From assembly GCA_003482405.1 (NCBI GenBank), contig DMZB01000248.1:1-5612 (forward strand): a stretch of DNA of 5,612 nucleotides. Direction: 5' to 3'. Below, piece by piece: positions 1 to 4,649 of the stretch (position 1 is the stretch's first letter; each line of letters begins with the position of its first letter). The translations under genes and the position numbers were made by a program. The notes below the pieces were generated by a model. It saw only the letters and a list, made by a program, of their open reading frames with translations. It searched no databases and had not been told where the DNA came from. This DNA is from Lactobacillus sp. (lineage in GTDB: Bacteria; Bacillota; Bacilli; Lactobacillales; Lactobacillaceae).

Positions 1-27
1 TACGTCGTGAAATTCAATCATTGACAT
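1..27 (-). CDS. N-terminus of a probable ABC transporter ATP-binding protein (partial)
   Basis: Reading the minus strand from 27, the frame ATG-TCA-ATG-ATT-GAA-TTT-CAC-GAC-GTA gives MSMIEFHDV, and the window ends inside the gene. Seen: a Shine-Dalgarno-like GTGAGG lies about nine bases before the ATG, and the frame stays open to the edge. Known: many ABC ATPases (methionine, glycine betaine and other importers, and exporters) open with MIEF.DV, the first beta strand before the Walker A loop. No Walker motif falls inside the window, so the family call rests on nine residues and the transported substrate cannot be named. The second ATG, at 21, could be the real start. The gene follows the two-gene operon on the same strand but is separated from it by a hairpin, so it is probably a separate transcription unit. 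Confidence 0.45.
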
Positions 28-119
28 AATCGGTTCCTCACCCTCAAATAATCTCGACCCATTCCGTTGAACTGCAAACTGTTTGTAATTCTCAAGGTCA
101 TTAACTAAGTTTAGACCCT

Positions 120-165
120 AATAAGAGGGCGTGTCAAAGCTCAGTAGCTCTGATACGCCCTTATT
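120..165 (-). terminator. Hairpin ending the 1669-203 operon, possibly bidirectional
   Basis: A 15-bp stem (127-141 with 146-160) carries one wobble and one mismatch and has a four-base loop. It extends outward through an AATAA/TTATT pairing. On the minus strand it lies about 38 bases after the stop codon at 203, and the GC-rich stem is followed directly by TCTTATT, a usable though interrupted U-tract. On the plus strand a run of seven T is present at 173-179, but it sits more than ten bases beyond the stem. Because genes lie upstream only on the minus strand, I assign it there. Confidence 0.6.
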
Positions 166-202
166 CTAAATATTTTTTTATTGCTCGCCTAATCTATCAG
201 AA

Positions 203-1177
203 TTACCGATTTTCTCGACGATTTTGAGACGTTTTATTTGACAAATTAGATGCTTCTGGGTCCGAAATATGCTGAGATTGTGCAGAGTTCGCAGATTTGA
301 ATTCAGTTTGGCCAATAGAGGTGGCAGAAAGATCAGTTGCTGGCTGATTCGTGACTGCTGAGTTTGATGTTTTTTCGCTGAACGCCACTTCAACTTTAAT
401 GGTATACGGCAAACTTCGCTCAATCACACCAGAACGTCCAGCCGATTTGGCCACTCCACCTTGCAACACTGCTGTGGCTAAAAACAGTTTGAACTGCTCA
501 TGTGCCTGTTTGATGTCAGACAGACCAACTCGCGTAATCCGACCAACCGGCAACGCCGTCATCTGATTCATCCCCGCATACACAACAAAATGACCATGTT
601 CCTGCCGTAGATCAAAATACGGCAACGGAGTCCCCTGACCAATGGCAAACACCGGCTTATTCGTTTCCTTCGCCAGATCAAGCACCTCTTGGTCACTGTG
701 CCCATCGTAATCCTGTGGCAACAAATTCTCCGCCTTTAACTGAGCCGCAATCTGAGCCAGGTTTTTATGGTTCGTTCCGTTTAGTTCAACCTTCGCAGGA
801 ATGACCTGCTTTTCGTCATACAGACCGGTCGATGGTGCAAAGTGGTCGTAACGATCGTGTTCGCTGAAGCGCCCTTCCTGTTCCTTTAAGCGCTCATCAC
901 CCAGTAGTCCGGCAATCTTTTCAGATGGATCCAGCACGAAACGCCGTTTGAGAAAGTAAAAGAAGAAATTTACGATTGTAAAGTACATCAGCAACAAGAA
1001 TACCAAAATAAGTAACACGCCACGCACATAACCAGCGTTTTGGATAAACTTGATGCCGATATAAAGCAAATACCAGTCGCCAAAGAAGCCAAGAATCGTA
1101 TAAATGCGGCCCTTTAAAGTGGTATTGACATTAAAATAACCGAGAAAATGGTTTGCCATGTCTAGCAAACTGAGCAT
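203..1177 (-). CDS. Two-helix membrane protein with a soluble domain and a Ser/Asn/Gln-rich tail (hypothetical)
   Basis: This 324-residue protein has two predicted membrane helices near the N-terminus (about 26-46 and 52-77), then a basic KRR segment, a charged linker (80-120), a mixed alpha/beta domain (about 125-262) and a low-complexity tail rich in Ser, Asn, Thr and Gln (263-324). It resembles lactobacillus proteins annotated only as a DUF family (DUF6681 comes to mind, from memory and unverified). No catalytic motif is recognisable. By the positive-inside rule the soluble part, following KRR, is probably cytoplasmic. The ATG at 1177 is chosen because GAGGTGA lies seven bases before it; the next ATG is six codons in. 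The gene begins 18 bases after the stop of the Ser/Thr-rich membrane protein, so the pair is almost certainly co-transcribed. A role in the cell envelope is inference from topology and neighbour only. Confidence 0.8.
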   Translation of the reverse strand: MLSLLDMANHFLGYFNVNTTLKGRIYTILGFFGDWYLLYIGIKFIQNAGYVRGVLLILVFLLLMYFTIVNFFFYFLKRRFVLDPSEKIAGLLGDERLKEQEGRFSEHDRYDHFAPSTGLYDEKQVIPAKVELNGTNHKNLAQIAAQLKAENLLPQDYDGHSDQEVLDLAKETNKPVFAIGQGTPLPYFDLRQEHGHFVVYAGMNQMTALPVGRITRVGLSDIKQAHEQFKLFLATAVLQGGVAKSAGRSGVIERSLPYTIKVEVAFSEKTSNSAVTNQPATDLSATSIGQTEFKSANSAQSQHISDPEASNLSNKTSQNRRENR

Positions 1178-1195
1178 ATTGTCACCTCACTTCTA

Positions 1196-1669
1196 TTATT
1201 GACTGCTCGAATTGGTTGTTGCCGAAGACGAATCGGTGTTTGTGTTCGTGTCCGTATTGCCGGTGGTGCCAGCCGAACTAGTAGAACTTTCTTTAGCCGC
1301 TGATGATGTGCCCGCGCTCGACTCTGTTGTCGATGAGCTACTGGTCTTTGTGGCGGTACTGCCGGTATCGTCACTGCTATCATCAGTTTTAGTCGTCGTG
1401 CTCTGACTCGTGTCGCCAGCCGTCTTGTCGCTATCAGTGTTATCAGAATTGTCAGTCTTTGACTGATCTGTATTTGAACTACTGCTGTTTTTTGTGTCAT
1501 CTGATGAAGAACGCGTGCTATCACTCGATGAGTTCGTCACGGTTCTCGTAACCGGTGCACCTTCAGAGGTATTGGTCACTTTATTGACCACGATGTTGGT
1601 CGCGGACAGTGCAAGAATGATCGAGACAACTGCCACCGGCGTTATAAACGGTGGAATGCGATGATCCAT
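1196..1669 (-). CDS. Single-pass membrane protein with a Ser/Thr/Asp-rich extracellular stalk (hypothetical)
   Basis: The product has 157 residues. Residues 1-8 are short and basic, 9-28 form one hydrophobic helix (signal anchor or uncleaved signal), and 36-157 are almost entirely Ser, Thr, Asp, Asn, Gly and Ala with Lys and Glu interspersed. Nothing in the tail suggests a folded domain. There is no LPxTG sortase motif, no lipobox cysteine and no C-terminal membrane segment, so the N-terminal helix must be the only anchor. Tails of this composition in Gram-positive bacteria usually lie outside the cell and are often glycosylated; that is inference here. The start at 1669 is supported by AAGGAG nine bases upstream. 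It is the first gene of a two-gene operon with the membrane protein at 1177-203. No named family is recognised. The repetitive composition creates misleading open frames on both strands. Confidence 0.75.
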   Translation of the reverse strand: MDHRIPPFITPVAVVSIILALSATNIVVNKVTNTSEGAPVTRTVTNSSSDSTRSSSDDTKNSSSSNTDQSKTDNSDNTDSDKTAGDTSQSTTTKTDDSSDDTGSTATKTSSSSTTESSAGTSSAAKESSTSSAGTTGNTDTNTNTDSSSATTNSSSQ

Positions 1670-1706
1670 ATCTGACAGCTCCTTACTTTAAAAATTGAAT
1701 GCTGCT

Positions 1707-1751
1707 AACTTCGAATGAAGTTTAACCTAACCAATTGGTGCTAGACCAATT
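1707..1751 (-). promoter_or_regulatory. Two small inverted repeats in the leader of the 1669-203 operon
   Basis: Two perfect inverted repeats lie between the preceding terminator and the operon's first gene: AACTTC-GAAT-GAAGTT at 1707-1722 and AATTGGT-GCTAG-ACCAATT at 1733-1751. Neither has a T-run, so they are not terminators. A -10-like TATACT lies on the minus strand at 1766-1761 without a convincing -35. If it is used, transcription starts near 1754, placing the second repeat across the initial transcribed bases. That position would suit a repressor site or a 5' stabilising hairpin. Confidence 0.4.
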
Positions 1752-1770
1752 CAAACATATAGTATAGACA

Positions 1771-1800
1771 AAACCCGCCAACGTTTGCCGTTGACGGGTT
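1771..1800 (-). terminator. Intrinsic terminator of the Fur-family regulator gene
   Basis: On the minus strand the sequence AACCCGTCAACG, a five-base GCAAA loop and CGTTGGCGGGTT form a 12-bp stem with one G-U pair. It is followed by further T (TTTTGTC overall). It lies about 35 bases after the regulator's stop codon and just before the likely promoter of the next operon. Confidence 0.85.
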
Positions 1801-1834
1801 CGATTTACAGGGAATTTAAGATTTTTAAATAAGG

Positions 1835-2272
1835 TTATTTGACACCGGCCGCAACGCAATCAGCACATAGACCATACATTTCGAAGCGATGGCCCTCAAT
1901 TTGCGCGCCGGGTAACTGATCAGCAAAAAAGTTCATTGGGCACATCGTCAGCTCCGTTACTTTGCCACAGTTGCGACAAATAAAGTGATGATGGTGCATA
2001 TTGGCAAAGTCACACTGAAATTTAATTCGCGCCTGATCGCCATTGACCTGTTGTTCCACCAAGCCAAGGTCCTCAAACTCCTTCACGTTCCGGTAAATGG
2101 TCGCATGGCTCATCCCCGGGTAAAAGTCGCGCATGTACGCATCCAAACTCGTCACATCGGTATAATGATCTGGCCGCTGACACAGAAACGACAGCATGGT
2201 CCGCCGCTGTTTCGTGATTTTCAAATGATGCTTCTGTAAGACTTCAACTGCGGTATTGACGTTTTCTGCCAT
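1835..2272 (-). CDS. Fur-family metal-dependent transcriptional regulator, possibly Zur (zinc uptake repressor)
   Basis: This 145-residue protein has the usual Fur-family length. A winged-helix DNA-binding domain (about 12-80) contains the recognition helix in SHATIYRNVKEFEDLGLV (55-72), and the dimerisation domain contains MHHHHFICRNCGKV (92-105). The structural zinc site is visible as two CxxC pairs, Cys99/Cys102 and Cys136/Cys139. For the sensing site the candidates are His36, Cys87, His93 and His95. Known: the residue six before the first site histidine is Asp in PerR but Cys in actinobacterial Zur. Cys87 at that position, together with a Zur-box-like operator in its own promoter, favours Zur over PerR or Fur; this is inference. 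The start is fixed by AGGAGGT seven bases before the ATG. The gene is monocistronic, with its own promoter and terminator. PerR-type peroxide sensing remains the main alternative. Confidence 0.93.
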   Translation of the reverse strand: MAENVNTAVEVLQKHHLKITKQRRTMLSFLCQRPDHYTDVTSLDAYMRDFYPGMSHATIYRNVKEFEDLGLVEQQVNGDQARIKFQCDFANMHHHHFICRNCGKVTELTMCPMNFFADQLPGAQIEGHRFEMYGLCADCVAAGVK

Positions 2273-2316
2273 GTTGGGGACCTCCTGTGTTGCTGTGACG
2301 TTGGGTTGTGTTAAAA

Positions 2317-2329
2317 AGTAACCATTACT
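2317..2329. promoter_or_regulatory. Candidate Zur/Fur-type operator of the regulator gene
   Basis: AGTAACCATTACT is an inverted repeat with perfect five-base arms around CCA. Its core GTAACCATTAC differs by one base from GTAATNATTAC, the centre of the Bacillus Zur box as I recall it. It lies directly downstream of the -10 element of the regulator's promoter, over the likely transcription start, a position suited to autorepression. Confidence 0.45.
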
Positions 2330-2358
2330 GTTATGTAGTGTAACAGAAACTGTGGCAA
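2330..2358 (-). promoter_or_regulatory. Promoter of the Fur-family regulator
   Basis: On the minus strand TTGCCA (2358-2353, five of six matches to the -35 consensus) is separated by exactly 17 bases from CATAAC (2335-2330, four of six matches to the -10). Transcription would start near 2323, about 50 bases before the ATG. Confidence 0.5.
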
Positions 2359-2396
2359 AAACATAGTTAAGGGTTTGATGAAACCATCTTGTTTAT

Positions 2397-3029
2397 CTAC
2401 AAACCAGAAAGTATTTGGGATTTAATTATTTCCTCCTGATTTTTATCTAGCACTGAATCTAAAATACTGACTAAGTGATTTTCCAAACCTTTTTTAAGGA
2501 CACAACAGATTTTTTCACCATGATGATATGTCGAATCACTGTGCAAGTTTCGCACCGACAGCGGCACATAGAGTCCGCTACTAAGTAATTTCAGATCAAG
2601 TCCAAGTATTTTTCGTCTAGATTGTATCCTTGCATCTGATTTATAAGTTGATTTGGAAACTCCAGGGCTTAACTCCGTATCTGTAGTAAAAAGTTTAGGT
2701 AGCAAGCCAATCACTTGAATTTTAGCGTCTGTCGTTCCATCACAGTGAACCAATAATTTCTTTAAATTTAATTTATTCTGTTCAAGTCCATATGCAAATC
2801 TATTTCTTTGGCCCTTATACTTCACACCACACATATGCATATAATCTGAGGTATTGACCGAAAACTCCAGTATTCTTGATTGTGTAACGAAAAACAATCT
2901 GTTTCCAATGATGTTTTTTTCTAAATAAATAAAAGTTTCAGACATATTTTTGAGATTATAAATCAAAGTCATATGGTTGCTCTTATGTGATGAGAGTGTT
3001 TCAAAATCATTATGCTTGTATATTCTCAT
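2397..3029 (-). CDS. AT-rich orphan gene, possibly a PBECR4-type (barnase/EndoU/RelE-like) nuclease-domain protein
   Basis: The product has 210 residues, with no membrane segment or signal peptide. Recognisable stretches are SRILEFSVNTSDYMHMCGVKY (51-71), KLNLKKLL..DGTTDAKIQVIGLLPKLF (86-114), RRKILGLDLKL (138-148) and LYVPLSVRNL (153-162). This ordering resembles lactobacillus and phage proteins assigned to the PBECR4 family, predicted RNase-fold domains found in mobile elements. The match is from memory and the catalytic residues were not identified, so the function stays open. The start is the ATG at 3029, with AAAGGA seven bases upstream. An in-frame GTG at 3080 would add 17 residues but lies inside a terminator hairpin and has no ribosome site. 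The gene is visibly richer in A+T than its neighbours, suggesting acquisition by transfer. It has no promoter of its own after the hairpin and must be read through it. No clear terminator follows. Confidence 0.7.
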   Translation of the reverse strand: MRIYKHNDFETLSSHKSNHMTLIYNLKNMSETFIYLEKNIIGNRLFFVTQSRILEFSVNTSDYMHMCGVKYKGQRNRFAYGLEQNKLNLKKLLVHCDGTTDAKIQVIGLLPKLFTTDTELSPGVSKSTYKSDARIQSRRKILGLDLKLLSSGLYVPLSVRNLHSDSTYHHGEKICCVLKKGLENHLVSILDSVLDKNQEEIIKSQILSGL

Positions 3030-3050
3030 TTTAATATCCTTTACATTAAC

Positions 3051-3080
3051 AAAAAAGTGAGACGCCCGAAGGCACCTCAC
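3051..3080 (-). terminator. Strong intrinsic terminator with UUCG tetraloop
   Basis: On the minus strand GTGAGGTGCC, loop TTCG and GGCGTCTCAC form a ten-base-pair stem with two internal G-U pairs. Six T follow (3056-3051). The C(UUCG)G loop is exceptionally stable. It ends the RNA starting near 3227 and lies 21 bases before the ATG of the AT-rich gene. Confidence 0.9.
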
Positions 3081-3227
3081 AATTACCTGTTTTTATAGTC
3101 GAGTCACACAACTATCTGTAGGCCAACTGACACTACAATAATAATCACTATCAGGTCAGTGATCTAACCATCCGTGAGCACACAGGCCGCACAATTCGTT
3201 GTGACTGGGAACAGGTCACCCTTACAT
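3051..3227 (-). ncRNA. Candidate small RNA of about 175 nt, rod-shaped and 6S-like, or attenuated leader of the 3029 gene
   Basis: A promoter ends at 3233 and a strong terminator closes at 3051, with no plausible reading frame between them. The 5' and 3' halves of the minus-strand transcript pair in the right order for one long rod: ACCTGTT (3216-3210) with AACAGGT (3091-3085), AGT/CACAAC (3206-3198) with GTTGTG/ACT (3112-3102, two-base bulge), and GGCC (3188-3185) with GGCC (3124-3121). An open region of about 20 bases follows on each side, then an apical hairpin ATCACT (3163-3158) with AGTGAT (3149-3144). A long rod interrupted by a large central bubble is the architecture of 6S RNA, which sequesters housekeeping RNA polymerase. 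In lactic acid bacteria 6S RNA has been equated with the 'lacto-usp' motif found upstream of hypothetical genes. Identity is inference; an attenuator for the downstream gene is the alternative. Confidence 0.5.
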
Positions 3228-3232
3228 CAAAC

Positions 3233-3261
3233 ATTATACCCATTAAAGAAATTTACAACAA
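3233..3261 (-). promoter_or_regulatory. Promoter of the candidate small RNA
   Basis: A perfect -10 box TATAAT (3238-3233, minus) is preceded at exactly 17 bases by TTGTTG (3261-3256, three of six -35 matches). A start near 3227 is expected. It lies after the guanylate-kinase-like gene, so the small RNA has its own transcription. Confidence 0.65.
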
Positions 3262-3347
3262 CAAAAAGCTTAGTACTTTTTTGGCCCCACCCACATTTGG
3301 GTTACACCATCGCACAGCACAATTACTTTTATCACATTTATACTCAA
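3262..3347 (-). other. Short spacer after the guanylate-kinase-like gene, no clear terminator
   Basis: No gene is seen. Two weak hairpins on the minus strand could slow transcription: ACCCA-AATG-TGGGT, and AAAAAG-TACTAAG-CTTTTT followed by GTTGTTG. The second is A/T-only apart from one G-C pair and would be a poor terminator, so some read-through into the small RNA region is likely. Confidence 0.35.
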
Positions 3348-3905
3348 TCAGTTCAACACTTCAGTTACCAGAGCATCGATTTTCCCCTTTGTGGATTCCA
3401 AATCGTCATTCACTATGACATGTGCGACGTCCTTCAACTCAGCAGGCAACGTCAAGTCACGGCGATATTCCGGGCTTTCCAAACGCTCTTGTAGCATCGT
3501 CGTATCATCGCCACGTTTGGTCATTCGCTCAATCAGGTCTTCATCTTGACTGACTGTCAAAAAAATGATGACTGCCTCATCAGCTAATTCTCGGGCATAA
3601 GTAATTGCGCCCTTCGTATCGAGCACAATGGTAATGTAGGGATTCTTTTCAAAACCAGCGTCAATACCTTCATGTGACGAGCCATAACGATAGCCTGAAT
3701 ACGAAACTTGCTCCAGATAATGGTTTTGGTCAAATGACGCATCATCTTCAAAATAATAGTCCACACCGTTCATCTCGCCCTTGCGCGGTGGCCGTGTGGT
3801 GTGTGTGATTACCTTGGGCATATGATAATAGTCGCGTAGATAATCGCTGACAGTGGTTTTGCCAGTACCAGTCGCACCAGTAATGACAAAGACACGTTTC
3901 TTCAT
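3348..3905 (-). CDS. Guanylate-kinase-like P-loop nucleotide kinase (second-copy type)
   Basis: The product is 185 residues, a little shorter than housekeeping guanylate kinases (about 200-207). Visible motifs in order are the P-loop GATGTGKTT (10-18); TTRPPRKGEMNGVDYYF (36-52), matching the GMP-binding signature TTRxPRxGExxGxDYxF with Arg38, Arg41, Glu44 and Tyr50; YLEQVSYSGYRYGSS (63-77), matching the conserved E...YG segment; VLDTKGA (94-100); and RMTKRGDD...RLE (127-143), the lid and arginine region. Guanylate kinase makes GDP from GMP with ATP. The core motifs are intact, so activity on GMP or a related nucleotide is plausible. Lactobacilli often carry such a shorter paralogue besides the essential gmk, so I do not assign that symbol. 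The start is set by GGAGG six bases before the ATG. It has a long structured leader and is followed by the small RNA promoter. Confidence 0.9.
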   Translation of the reverse strand: MKKRVFVITGATGTGKTTVSDYLRDYYHMPKVITHTTRPPRKGEMNGVDYYFEDDASFDQNHYLEQVSYSGYRYGSSHEGIDAGFEKNPYITIVLDTKGAITYARELADEAVIIFLTVSQDEDLIERMTKRGDDTTMLQERLESPEYRRDLTLPAELKDVAHVIVNDDLESTKGKIDALVTEVLN

Positions 3906-3918
3906 GGTCTTCCTCCGT

Positions 3919-3999
3919 TCAATTTCTCACAGGATCTAAGTTTACACCATCGACCGTCAGTTTGAAAACGTACCGCAAATGAAACAGTTCATTTCTCAT
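3919..3999 (-). CDS. Possible 26-codon leader peptide before the guanylate-kinase-like gene
   Basis: From the ATG at 3999 (minus) a frame encodes 26 residues starting MRNELFHLRY and stops at 3919, 13 bases before the kinase ATG and just ahead of its Shine-Dalgarno. GGGGGAA about eight bases upstream could serve as a ribosome site. A hairpin (AAATGAA-CTGT-TTCATTT, 3977-3994) covers its early codons. Translation could keep the kinase ribosome site open, but nothing proves that it is made. The same frame runs back to 4122 without a good start, and that longer version crosses the structured RNA, so it is unlikely. Confidence 0.25.
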   Translation of the reverse strand: MRNELFHLRYVFKLTVDGVNLDPVRN

Positions 4000-4012
4000 C
4001 AAATGTTCCCCC

Positions 4013-4202
4013 AAAAAACAATCACTGCTTTCGCTTCGCCAATCACAGGCGCCGTCCCCTGAGACCGGTCTCAGACCCGAAGAACACAGGTCTTCAACCT
4101 CGCCTTTAAGCCTGCAAACCAAGTCTTAAAGCTCGTCTCGCAAGACTAAGTGGCCCAGACCGCCACTAAGACTTGCCGACACGGGACTCTGCCTGTGATT
4201 TG
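4013..4202 (-). ncRNA. Structured multi-hairpin leader RNA upstream of the guanylate-kinase-like gene
   Basis: On the minus strand this stretch folds by eye into a closed multi-branch domain. Its outer stem is AATCACAGGC (4200-4191) with GCCTGTGATT (4050-4041), ten perfect pairs. A second stem joins GTCCC (4187-4183) with GGGAC (4058-4054). Inside are a long hairpin at 4180-4135 with two U-U mismatches, a hairpin CTTTAAG/CTTAAAG (4131-4125 with 4110-4104) extended by CTTG/CAGG with one wobble, and a 16-base palindrome at 4059-4074. Downstream GTGATTG (4025-4019) could compete for the same 5' arm and is followed by TTTTTT, which would make a terminator. That switch-like layout suggests a riboswitch or other cis-regulator. 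I do not recognise the class. Wobble pairs on this strand and the downstream gene favour the minus strand. Confidence 0.5.
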
Positions 4203-4225
4203 CTTCACTCCCTTTGGATTAGAAT

Positions 4226-4254
4226 AATTTAAGCATCACGTTTCCCTTTCCGAA
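4226..4254 (-). promoter_or_regulatory. Weak candidate promoter for the structured leader and guanylate-kinase-like gene
   Basis: On the minus strand TTCGGA (4254-4249) and TAAATT (4231-4226) are separated by 17 bases, with three and four or more matches to consensus. The start would be near 4219, giving a leader of about 310 bases that begins just before the structured RNA. No better pair is seen between 4202 and 4431. Confidence 0.3.
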
Positions 4255-4431
4255 AAGTATTGAACTCGGCGAACACTTATTTCACGGTGTAACGAATGAT
4301 TCTAACAACCTCAAGAAGATTGAACATAAATCGTGTGATTAAACTATTGTGTAGTGAGCCGGAGGCGAACGACAACGGCGTAAGGCATAATTCGAATTAG
4401 CGGTGTGTCAATCACTTTTTGAAATTAGCAG
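4255..4431. other. Non-coding divergent spacer
   Basis: No reading frame with a ribosome site is seen on either strand. The stretch contains a 12-base palindrome TAATTCGAATTA (4388-4399) and a GC-rich patch around 4358-4384 unlike the AT-rich flanks, with possible GCCG/CGGC pairing. It separates the minus-strand leader of the kinase from the plus-strand permease promoter. The GC-rich patch could be a remnant of a lost gene or repeat, but I recognise neither. Confidence 0.35.
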
Positions 4432-4460
4432 TTGACGTCCTTTTAAAAAATCGTTATAGT
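4432..4460 (+). promoter_or_regulatory. Strong promoter of the permease leader
   Basis: TTGACG (4432-4437) and TATAGT (4455-4460) each match five of six consensus bases and are spaced by exactly 17 bases, with an A/T-rich spacer. Transcription should start near 4467. It is the only convincing promoter before the permease. Confidence 0.8.
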
Positions 4461-4472
4461 TATCTTCATCAA

Positions 4473-4489
4473 ATGAGAATAGTTCTCAT
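4473..4489. promoter_or_regulatory. Fur-box-like operator just downstream of the permease promoter
   Basis: ATGAGAA-TAG-TTCTCAT is a perfect inverted repeat with seven-base arms. The inner 15 bases, TGAGAATAGTTCTCA, differ by one base from TGAGAATNATTCTCA, a variant of the 7-1-7 Fur-family box. It begins about six bases after the expected transcription start, where a bound repressor would block RNA polymerase. The binding protein is not shown by the sequence; the regulator encoded at 2272-1835 is one candidate. Confidence 0.5.
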
Positions 4490-4509
4490 ATTCCAGAGGA
4501 GAAACGTTT

Positions 4510-4566
4510 ATGACACAATCACTAACTCACAACTCACGCAGTTTCGCGTTTAGTCTGTTTGGCTAG
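4510..4566 (+). CDS. 18-codon leader reading frame before the amino acid permease
   Basis: The frame encodes MTQSLTHNSRSFAFSLFG and ends in TAG. A good ribosome site, AGAGGAG, lies eight to nine bases before the ATG, and a strong promoter lies about 45 bases upstream, so translation is likely. The peptide has four Ser and three Phe but no run of one amino acid as in classical biosynthetic leader peptides. Its stop codon touches the first base of an 11-bp hairpin, so a ribosome ending here would hold that hairpin open. It may be a true regulatory leader peptide, or the remnant 5' end of a gene whose body was deleted. No match to a known gene start is recognised. Confidence 0.45.
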   Translation: MTQSLTHNSRSFAFSLFG

Positions 4567-4617
4567 TGCTTGCATCGACTGTTGGATGCAAGCACGGTAA
4601 ACTTCCGGTTTGCATCC
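4566..4617 (+). promoter_or_regulatory. Mutually exclusive hairpins in the permease leader
   Basis: GTGCTTGCATC (4566-4576) pairs perfectly with GATGCAAGCAC (4585-4595) around an eight-base loop. The same central strand, GGATGCAA (4584-4591), pairs perfectly with the later TTGCATCC (4610-4617). Only one can form at a time. The third strand also offers CATCC (4613-4617) to GGATG (4657-4661) inside the 5' arm of the next terminator. Such chains of alternative pairings are typical of transcription attenuators. Confidence 0.5.
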
Positions 4618-4649
4618 ATTCGGCTAACGTTTATTTACAATGAACTCAC

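Noticed and set aside
166..180. Plus-strand terminator read from the T-run at 173-179
   Set aside because: The T-run is more than ten bases from the stem, and no plus-strand gene precedes it in the window. The minus-strand reading fits better.
1162..1524. Minus-strand frame of 120 codons, with a related plus-strand frame at 1212-1406
   Set aside because: Both are by-products of the repetitive Ser/Thr/Asp codons of the real gene at 1669-1196 and give unnatural Arg/Thr- or Val-rich proteins.
3174..3494. Plus-strand open frame of 106 codons
   Set aside because: It is antisense to the kinase gene's 3' end and the small RNA region, has no Shine-Dalgarno and gives a sequence without recognisable domains.
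3919..4122. 67-codon minus-strand open frame
   Set aside because: It starts at a TTG without a ribosome site and crosses the multi-hairpin RNA. Only its last 26 codons, from the ATG at 3999, have any support.
4013..4219. yybP-ykoY manganese riboswitch suggested by AAAGGGAGTGAAGC at the 5' side
   Set aside because: The conserved GGGGAGTAG and the closing GCAAGACCTTT are not found, and the stem arrangement does not fit what I recall of that class.
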